From Siphonodentalium dalli (taxonomy: Eukaryota; Mollusca; Scaphopoda; Gadilida; Siphonodentaliidae): a stretch of DNA of 64,000 bases. Made by a program: the position numbers and the translations under genes. Below, one piece after another: positions 56,640 through 64,000 of the stretch. A model generated the notes under the pieces. That model did not search any database. It saw nothing but the letters and a program-made list of their open reading frames with translations, and was not told the origin of the DNA. The stretch covers positions 16,802,440 to 16,866,439 of the forward strand of contig CP136061.1 in the NCBI GenBank assembly GCA_032622095.1. The letters run 5' to 3'. Each line of letters starts with the position of its first letter. Position 1 is the first letter of the stretch.

Positions 56640-57610
56640 GGACTTGATAGTCAATAAAAAAAATTGTTTATTCACGACCCTGTGTTTGGTATCCTGCAAA
56701 TAACATGCATCAGTTCATGTCGGCACACATTTAATAAGGCCTGAAATGTTCAACAACAAATTTACTGTTTCAGTATCATAACATGCGTGCTGGCATGGGT
56801 TAGTGGTCTCCACAAACGTGTAATTTGCATCAGGGTCCCATATTAGCTTGAGTGATATTATCTCTCCGACGGCTAGGGTCCTAAATCCACCCAACCACGT
56901 GCCTATCGATAGCAAACATTCATATACACTCTTAGTTGTGCAAAGAGAAACAGAGTAATGGCGATATGAAGAACCCAAGTCTCCTGACAACGTTTCGTCT
57001 GTTTAAAATTTGCTGTGAAACAGATGGTTAACAATGCGACAAATAATGGTAAAACACATAAACATGTGATTCCTTATACATTAAAAACATTCATGTTTCT
57101 AAATAAATTATTTGTCTGAATATTCGCGTCCGCGGTTATTCAATGTGATTTCTGAAGCGCGCGTCCAACGTTACATGATAACGGGTCCTCGTTACTCGTT
57201 GATAATGCTAAGTATTCGAATTGCTGGAAACTGGTTGCTGGGCCGTGGTTGTGTTGCTTATATTTCAATGACAGGGATCCCGGCGGTACCTCAACGTCAT
57301 GAATTGTTCAGATTTGCACGTGATAACATTATTTTTTGGGTCAATTTGCGTGCAATTTCAGGGTTTTGCAACAACTTTCCTCTTTATACATTAATTGTGG
57401 ACACGTTGACATCAATTTAGCAACCAACAATTTAGACTAATATTGTCCCAAAACACTACGCACACTAAAACATAGGTAGATTAATTTTAAAGGCCTTTAC
57501 TCAACGTTTTTCTTGACCCGCCCGAGACAATTTCTTCACACGGAAGTCACGTCCGTCGTTACTTATCCGGGTCCTCGTTACACGGATGACCAACGTGATA
57601 ACAGACCCAT
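56640..57610. other. Stretch without recognisable genes
   Basis: Two open frames (56990-56715 minus, 57112-57420 plus) lack any motif I recognise. Composition is less AT-rich than further left. Confidence 0.35.
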
Positions 57611-57619
57611 TAGCCGCCG

Positions 57620-58235
57620 TCCTGGTGTGGGTGTGCTGTGTCAATATAGTCTCACAAATGAGAAGGGGGTGTGGGGGTCAATATAGTCTCACAAATTAGA
57701 AGGGGATGTGGGGGTCAATAATAGTCTCACAATAAGAAGGATATGTGGGGGGTCAATATAGTCTCAACAATGAGAAGAGTGGAAAGTGGGTGGGGTCAAT
57801 ATAGTCTCACCAATGAAAAGAATGGGATATGGGAGTCAATAGAGTCAAACCAATGAGAAGGAATGTGGGGGGGGGGGTCAATATAGTCAAACCAATGATA
57901 AGGGATTTGTGGGTCAATAGAGTCTTACAAATAGGAAGGGGTTGCGGGGGTCAATATAGTATCACCAATGAGAATGAGATGTAGGAGTCAATATAGTCTC
58001 ACCAACGAGAAGGGGGTGTGGGGGTCAATATAATATCACCAATGAGAAGGGGATATGGGGGTCAATATAGTCTCACCAATGAGAAGGGGAAGTGGGGGTC
58101 AATATAGTCTCACCAATGAGAAGGGGAAGTGGGGGTCAATATAGTCTCACCAATGAGACGGGGATATGGGGGTCAATATAGTCAAACCAATGAGAAGGGG
58201 GTGGGGGAGGTCAATATAGTCATACCAATGATAAT
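57620..58235. repeat. ~37-bp minisatellite, block 1
   Basis: About 16 units close to GGTCAATATAGTCTCACCAA plus TGAGAAGGGGATGTGGG. Unit length varies through the G-run. The array resumes at 59040 in the same orientation. Confidence 0.95.
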
Positions 58236-58284
58236 TAACATAACTATGTATGCCCATGCCTGTGTCACACCCCTGACTGCACTC

Positions 58285-58537
58285 TAAGCGAGATCACTGG
58301 GTCGCGGCCATATTTAATTCATCCAGCTCCGTTCCGTAGATTCAGAGATTCTTCCAGGTCCAGTTCCGTGGTTTTAGTGCTACTGGTGAAAGTTTTGGAG
58401 TAGCATTTCCATATATGGAGCTTTTGAATTATTCATGACTTCCATATATGGAATGCTACTCCAAAACTTTGATATGTAGCACTAAAACCACGGAATTGGG
58501 CCTGGTGGATCCAATATGGCCGCGAGTTAGTGACAGG
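58285..58537. mobile_element. Fold-back MITE, copy 2
   Basis: Begins TAAGCGAGATCACTGGGTCG and GGCCATATT; the right end is the inverted CCAATATGGCCGCGAGTTAG. The centre is TTTCCATATATGGAGC / TTCCATATATGGAATGC with ACTCCAAAACTTT arms. Homologous to 3794-4086 but diverged. Confidence 0.75.
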
Positions 58538-59035
58538 GCGTATTGCATCAGACATTATTTCATCATACGATGCATGAAAAACAGGCATGATTTGTCCTAC
58601 TTAGCATGCTGACGAGATCATTCGATGCTGGTTATCAGGAAAACACGCAAACAAACCAGTGCAGTGATATAAAGTTTATAGTTTGTTTTGGTATACGGCA
58701 CTAGTCGTCATATATGAAAACTACCTTTAGTGACGAGTCGTTGACAACCCGGCCAATAACATCATCATATGATTTTGGAAAAACAGGTCACCATTTTCCA
58801 ATATAAGCGATGGGCGTTTTTCTCTCATCGTTCGGTCGTTTGAGATCCAAAATGATTCCGCTCTTTTGATAACTAACTGATCCCAAAAGAAAGAAGACAC
58901 GAGAAGCCAGCACCGGCTATCTAGTACTGCCTGGGGAAGTTATGTTCAAATAAAGAAATCAACAGATGTATGGTTCCACGAGTTGTCGTCACCAAACAAA
59001 AAAGTACACAACGTGAAGCCCGGCGGACCTATCTC
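58538..59035. other. Non-repetitive spacer between minisatellite blocks
   Basis: No gene recognised. Confidence 0.4.
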
Positions 59036-59039
59036 CAAC

Positions 59040-60190
59040 GTATATTCTACCACAATAAGAAGGGGTGTGTGGGTCAATATAGTCTCACCAATGAGAGAAG
59101 GGGTGTGGGTCAATATTGGCTCTCACATAAGAAGGGCTTGCGGAGGTCAATATAATCTCTCCAATGAGAATGGGATGTGGGGTCAGTATAGTCAAATGAG
59201 AAGAAGTGGATGCGGGGTGGTCAATATAGTCTGTCCAATGAGAAGGGGGGTGTTGGGGTCAATATAGTTTCACCAATGAGAAGAAGGGGTGTGGGTCAAT
59301 ATAATCGCACCAATAAGAAGGGCTGTTGGTCAATATAGTCTCACAAATGAGAAGGGGTGTGGGTCAATATGATCTCACCAATGAGAACAGCGGTGTGGGG
59401 GTCAATATAGTCTCACAAATGAGAAGGGGTATGGGTGAATAGTCTCATCAATAAGAAGGGGTGTGTGTCATTATAGTCTCACCAATTCAAAGGGGTGTGG
59501 GTCAATATAGTTTTACCAATGAGAAGGGGTGTGGGTCAATATAATCTCATCAATAAGAAAGGCTGTTGGTCAATAGTCTCACCAATGAGAAGGGGGTGTG
59601 TGAATAGTCTCACCAATAAGAAGGGGTGTGGGTCAATATAGTCTCTCCAATGAGAAGAAGGGTGTGGGTCAATATAGTCTCACCAATAAGAAGGGATGTG
59701 GATCAATATAGTGTCACCAATAAGAAGGGGTGTGGATCAATATAGTCTCACCAATGAGAAGGTGGTCGGTCAATATAGTCTCACACACAAGATGGTGTTG
59801 TGGGGGTCAATATAGTCTCATCAATAAGAAGGATATGTGGGGGGGGGGGTCAATATAGTCTCACCAATCAGAAGTGGATGTGGGGTCAGTATCGTCTCAC
59901 CAATGAGAAGGGGGTGTGAGGGAAGTCAATATAGTCTCACCAATGAGGAGGGGATGTTGGGTGGTCAATATAGTCTCGCCAATGAGAAGGGGATGGGGGA
60001 GGGTCAATATAGTCTCTCCAACGAGAAGGGGACGTGGGGTAAATATAGTCTCACCAATGAGAAGGGGGTGTGGGGGGGGTCAATATAGCCTCTCAAATGA
60101 GAAGGGGTGTGTGGGGGGGGTCAATATAGTATCTCAAATGAGAAGGGGATGTGGGAAGGTCAGAAGTTCAATATAGTCTCACCAATGATA
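59040..60190. repeat. ~37-bp minisatellite, block 2
   Basis: About 30 units of the same type as 57620-58235, with somewhat shorter units (GTGTGGGTCAATATAGTCTC) in the first half and G-rich longer units at the end. Open frames reading VNIVSPMRRG are artefacts. Confidence 0.95.
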
Positions 60191-60526
60191 AGAAGTGGTG
60201 TGGGGCCAACGAAACGACACGGGGGAGATCGTTAAGTTGACCTTTCCTATATTAAATGGATTCTCCAAGTCGGTTAAAATGTGCACATCGGAATGGTCTA
60301 ATGATTTTCAGGGATTTACAGGTAATATGAGCAGCAGACAGATAAATAAAATTGCAGGAGTCCTATTCATTGAGGGAATTGATTAGATAATAAGTTCAAC
60401 AAAAGACATAGGATCGTTTGTTGAGCTTATTATCCGAACATTTCCCGGCTGTTACTTTTTTAACTTATTGCCAGTTCTGTTATTCAGGAAACATACATCA
60501 TACATTGTTCGAAAATGGAAGGAAGA

Positions 60527-60896
60527 TGTAACAGAACGAGGGAGAGAAGTGCGGAAGTCGCACCGAAATTTGGCAGCACCTGGAATCCCAAGCCGGTCAC
60601 CCATCCAAGGACTAACAAAGCTCGACGTTGCTTAACTTCAGTGATCACACAACTCGTCTAACGGCTGTGACCAAGAGATCTAAACCTCTCGAGCAGAGAA
60701 GTCATCGGCCTTCTATATTTACAACGCGACCGCTACACTAACCCCCGTTCTTATTGATATTCACCGAATCGCACCTGAGTCCTCCCCCAGAGCGGTCGCA
60801 TCATGACACAGACTCCGAAGAGCGGACGAGCCTCAGTGTAACAGAACGAGAGAGAAGTGCGGGAATCGCACCGAAAGTTTGCAGGACCCGGAATCC
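60527..60896 (-). mobile_element. 5S-carrying TRIM, copy 2, truncated
   Basis: LTR at 60527-60737 (TGTA...TACA), interior 60738-60836, then the first ~60 bp of the second LTR (60837-60896), after which sequence is unrelated. Same orientation as copy 1. The 5S-like segment (about 60566-60647, minus) keeps GATCACTGAAGTTAAGCAAC, closer to normal 5S at that point than copy 1, so the two derive from a more complete 5S ancestor. The primer site is altered to TGAGGCTCGTCCG. The interior includes AGAGCGGTCGCATCATGACA, as in copy 1. Confidence 0.88.
60566..60647 (-). other. 5S rRNA-derived segment in TRIM copy 2
   Basis: Minus strand: GATCACTGAAGTTAAGCAAC, GTCGAGCTTTGTTAGTCC, TTGGATGGGTGACCGGC. Box A and box C are recognisable; the intermediate element is changed. 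Confidence 0.8.
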
Positions 60897-60899
60897 AAT

Positions 60900-61290
60900 G
60901 TGATAGAGATTCTCATATTCACCCCATTACACCCCCTTCAGTTACCCAAAATGCATACAAATTCAAAACAAATAATAGCCTGTCAGTTCAATTAAAAATT
61001 AAGCACAGAACTACTCAGAACACACGTCGGTATCTCGACAAAAAACAACGATCTTTGTTCATATATCACACGTGTAGGGGGCGACCTACACTGGGTCCAC
61101 CACGTGATAGAAATTCTCAGATTCACACCAAGACTTCTCCTTATTAGCCTAGTTACCCAAAATGCATACAAATTTTAAATATATGAGAATAATAGCCTGG
61201 CAGTAAGGTTCAAATAAAAATTAAGCACAGAACCACTCAGAACAAACGTCGGTACATCGACAAAAACGTGCTCAGTTTATTTGACCGATC
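60900..61290. repeat. Two diverged copies of a ~190-bp unit
   Basis: GTGATAGAGATTCTCATATTC (first 20 shared with variation) at 60900 and GTGATAGAAATTCTCAGATT near 61106 begin similar stretches containing ACCCAAAATGCATACAAATT and TTAAGCACAGAAC. They precede the 178-bp array. Confidence 0.7.
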
Positions 61291-62230
61291 TTTTTTCATA
61301 TATCTCACCTGTAAGGGCGACCTTACGTTCGACACATATGTCGACTTGTACGGGCGACCTATCCTGGGTTACAAATGTCACAATTCTGGAGGTGATCTAC
61401 ACATGTATGTGGTACATGGCACACGTGTAAGACCGACCTACACTGTGGCATACATGTCACACCTCTGAATGTGATCATTGGTCACACGTGTAAGGGCGGT
61501 CTTACGTACGACACATATGTCGACTTGTACGGGCGACCTACACTGTGTCATAAATGTCACAATTCTGGAGGTGATCGTTGTGGTACATGGCACACGTGTA
61601 AGGGAGACCTACACTGTGGCATACATGTCACACCTTTGAAGGTGATCGTTGTGCATTCATCACACGTGTAAGGGCGGTCTTACGTGCGACACATATGTCG
61701 ACGTGTACGGGCAACCTACACCGGGTCATAAATGTCACAATTCTGTAGGTGATCTATGTGGTACATGGCACACGTGTAAGGGAGACCTACACTGACACAC
61801 CTCTGAAGGTGATCGATGTGCATACGTCACACGTGTGAGGGTCATCTTACGTGCGACATATATGTCGACATGTACATGCGACTTACACTGCGTCATAAAT
61901 GTCACACCTCTGTAGGTGATCTATGTGATACATGGCACACGTGTAAGGGAGACCTACACTGACACCTCTGAAGGTGATCGATGTGCATACGTCACACGCG
62001 GTCTTATCGGTGGCACATTATGTCGACTATGACCATGTGGCATAAGTGTCGTCATTCTGAAGGTGATTTATGTGGATATGTCACACGTATAATGGCGCAC
62101 ATTATATAGACTTGTATGGGTCACATACACTGTGGAACATTAAATGCCATACTTCTGAGAGGGCTCTTTGTTCATATATCAGACGTGTGAGGGTCATCTT
62201 ACGTGTGACACATATGTTTATTGATGAAAT
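61290..62230. repeat. ~178-bp tandem array
   Basis: CGACACATATGTCGAC-type cores at 61330, 61509, 61687 and 61854. Each unit has two ACACGTGTAAGGG half units and a 'tgtcacaattctggaggtgatc' or 'tgtcacacctctgaaggtgatc' block, so the unit is itself an old duplication. Degenerate further units lie at 62811-62944 and 63399-63650. Confidence 0.88.
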
Positions 62231-62323
62231 ATAACTATAGGCTTTTCTTCAAGCCAGTCTTTAATAGGACGTTTATGACCAACACTGAGTCATAAACGTC
62301 ACAATTCTGAAGGAGATCTTTAA

Positions 62324-62800
62324 AGGTACTCGATCCGTAAAGAGGGTCCCCATCTCAACAGATTCCAACAACAACAATCCGATCAGATGGTCCTATATTA
62401 CTATTTCTTTGGCTTTGGGGGTAAAAAATATTTGATTCGAGTCGAGGAACCCATCAAACAAAGCTCAGTTAGATATTGATTTTTGAAATTTGTTAATTTC
62501 TCGAGATGAGTACTAATAATTGACGTCAATTTTGAAACCTGCTCGATATGATTACACCAAAACTCTATTCAAACAGACAAGGATGGATAACTCTAAAATC
62601 AAGTGGTAATAATCACGCAATTTTGACTACGTACTGGGCCAGAAAGAATTCCCCGATAATGAAAAATAATAGATTTCTAAAATCGATATCTAACAAATCT
62701 GAGTTTTGATGGGTGGACTTCCTCGACTCGAATCAAATATTTTTGACCCCCGAAGCCATTGAAATAGTAATTGAGATGAGTTTTATCGGATTGAGTACCT
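62324..62800. mobile_element. TTAA-flanked MITE (Kolobok- or piggyBac-type target)
   Basis: 477 bp flanked by TTAA (62320-62323, 62801-62804). Inward ends AGGTACTCGATCCG (left) and AGGTACTCAATCCG (right). Similarity of the arms continues for roughly 150-190 bp with gaps (GGCTTTGGGGGT / GGCTTCGGGGGT, then ATATTTGATTCGAGTCGAGG on both). The AGG start fits Kolobok better than piggyBac. It is inserted into the degenerate continuation of the 178-bp array. Confidence 0.82.
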
Positions 62801-62944
62801 TTAATTCTTTGTGCATGTCATACATGTAACGCAGATCTTACGGGCGACACATAGGAATAGCTACACTGACACACGTCACACTTCCAACGGTTCTCTTTGT
62901 GCATGTCACACGTGTAAGGGCGATCTTACATGTGACACATATGT

Positions 62945-63398
62945 GACCCGCCATATCAAATTCAGTCGTAAGTCGGGATTTTTTTTACCCTGTGCCAATG
63001 CATTCTCTTATATATGCGAGTCGACCATAGGTCGCCTCGCATATATAAGAGAATGCATTGGCCTAACAATTTTTTATCATTTTTTTTAAATAAATGTTTG
63101 TTACAATTTTTAGGACATAAAATAAAAAACATCCATTACCCTGCAGGGAGCCCCACACATATATAGAAGCATATAGAAGAGTGTCGTCTGCTCATGTTTG
63201 TCTGGGGCTCTGTATGGGTGAAATTATAAAATTGTTAAAGAATACAATAAAACATTATTAAAATTGTAAAAAAATGTTAGGCCATTGCATTCTCTTATAT
63301 ATGCGAGGCGACCTATGGTCGACTCGCATATATAAGAGAATGCATTGGCACAGGGCAAAACAATTCCCGACTTACGACTGGATTTGATATGGCGGGTC
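62945..63398. mobile_element. Palindromic element with 8-bp TSD inserted in a 178-bp repeat unit
   Basis: 454 bp, flanked by ACATATGT (62937-62944 and 63399-63406), a sequence present once in intact repeat units (CGACACATATGTCGAC). Ends GACCCGCCATATCAAAT and its inverse. Each ~130-bp arm contains a smaller perfect palindrome (GCCAATGCATTCTCTTATAT, then ATGCGAG, and its complement), so the element can form hairpins within a hairpin. A GGGAGCCCC/GGGGCTC pair lies in the middle. Superfamily uncertain; 8-bp duplications occur in hAT and others. Confidence 0.82.
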
Positions 63399-63654
63399 AC
63401 ATATGTCGACGTGAATGGGCGATGTACACTGTGGGATACATGTTAAACTTCTGAATGTGTTCTTTTTGCATGTCACACGTGTAAGGGTGATCTTACTGGT
63501 GGCACATTATTTCGACTATGAGTGATTGACACTATGAGTGATTGACTGACAATTCTGATGGCGATATGTGAAAATCTCACACATGTATGGGCCACATATA
63601 GTATAGTCGTGATAAGTGATCTATGCGCTATATATCACATGAAACCCCTATAAT

Positions 63655-64000
63655 ATCATTGAAAATCCATTACATATTTTCTTATCTGTCACTAGTGGCA
63701 CCGTGCTAGTACATTGCAGTGCGGATTAATACTATTCAGAAAAGCCACACTTGCCATCAATACCATACATTGAAACATGATTGTTTCTGATCATTAAAGT
63801 GCAATTATTGTCCAACTTAGTTGCACTAGCGAAAATAAACACAAAAACAAAGAGACAAATTGGGGAACTCTATGTTTCGTCGCACGGTAGAGCGCGCAAT
63901 ACAGTCGTATACGGTTGTGAAGCGTCTCAGCCAACGCCGTGCATGTATGTATTTTACATGCATTTTTCAGATTCTTTTAAAGGTGTTGATTTGTTAAAAA
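63655..64000. other. Right end of the window, no recognisable content
   Basis: No gene or repeat assigned. Confidence 0.4.

Noticed and set aside
57112-57420. 102-codon plus-strand open frame as a gene
   Set aside because: No recognisable domain, no neighbouring exon evidence, and surrounding sequence is repeat-rich; not enough support.
59837-60176. Open frames reading VNIVSPMRRG repeats
   Set aside because: Translation of the 37-bp minisatellite.
57620-60190. CRISPR-like regular repeat
   Set aside because: Units abut with no unique spacers, sequence context is animal-type, and no cas genes exist.

Overview
Eukaryotic, animal-type, repeat-dominated DNA. No intact host gene is recognisable: there are no convincing multi-exon genes, no operons, and almost every long open frame is a translation of a tandem repeat. 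The source is most likely a marine invertebrate, and a bivalve mollusc is my best guess. The reasons are the many copies of repeats carrying 'gggccataactc' and 'gagttatggccct', the GACG-rich tail followed by an 'agctcacc...ggtgagct'-type hairpin near 20540, and invertebrate-type 5S rRNA sequence (AAGTTAAGCAACGTCG) inside a mobile element. The species is not determinable from the sequence alone.

Layout. 1-3477 (-): a broken LINE of the CR1/Jockey type (PHD-finger ORF1, AP-endonuclease, reverse transcriptase), cut by the left window edge. 3794-10560: small DNA elements (two fold-back types, a TA-flanked GC-rich MITE, an 8-bp-TSD hAT derivative) and a 161-bp tandem array. 13000-16350: a near-perfect 164-bp hairpin and two degenerate tandem arrays. 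16361-24770: two copies of one long composite repeat (X+Y), each interrupted by different insertions. Copy 1 holds a 4.2-kb TIR element and a 529-bp LTR miniature (TRIM) whose LTRs carry 5S rRNA sequence; copy 2 holds a 5'-truncated LINE. Each copy acts as the empty site for the insertions in the other. 24841-26982: inverted repeat with ~660-bp arms. 29491-31810: 2.3-kb palindrome made of a ~42-bp minisatellite. 31811-33988: a decayed gene for a FEN1/PIN-like nuclease flanked by a 33-bp inverted repeat. 38555-39115: 5' piece of another LINE. 39619-41990: CACTA-like element (3-bp TSD) with an internal 105/111-bp array.

42287 to about 54215 (-) is a head-to-tail array of non-autonomous Helitrons. 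Unit after unit ends in a hairpin plus CTAG and is followed directly by the next unit's 5' TC end. One unit carries a 122-bp satellite with an NRF1-like palindrome in each repeat. 54863-56629: decayed C2H2 zinc-finger sequence (+) and an unrecognised decayed gene (-). 57620-60190: 37-bp minisatellite in two blocks around a fold-back MITE. 60527-60896: a second, truncated 5S-TRIM. 61290-63650: a ~178-bp array interrupted by a TTAA-flanked MITE and by an 8-bp-TSD palindromic element.

The two most notable items are the animal TRIM with tRNA-Pro primer site and 5S rRNA internal promoter sequence in its LTRs (the architecture of plant Cassandra elements), and the tandem Helitron array with exact CTAG|TC junctions. 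The FEN1-like repeat-associated pseudogene is the most interesting protein-level signal. All assignments rest on reading termini, target duplications and motifs by eye; no database search was possible.
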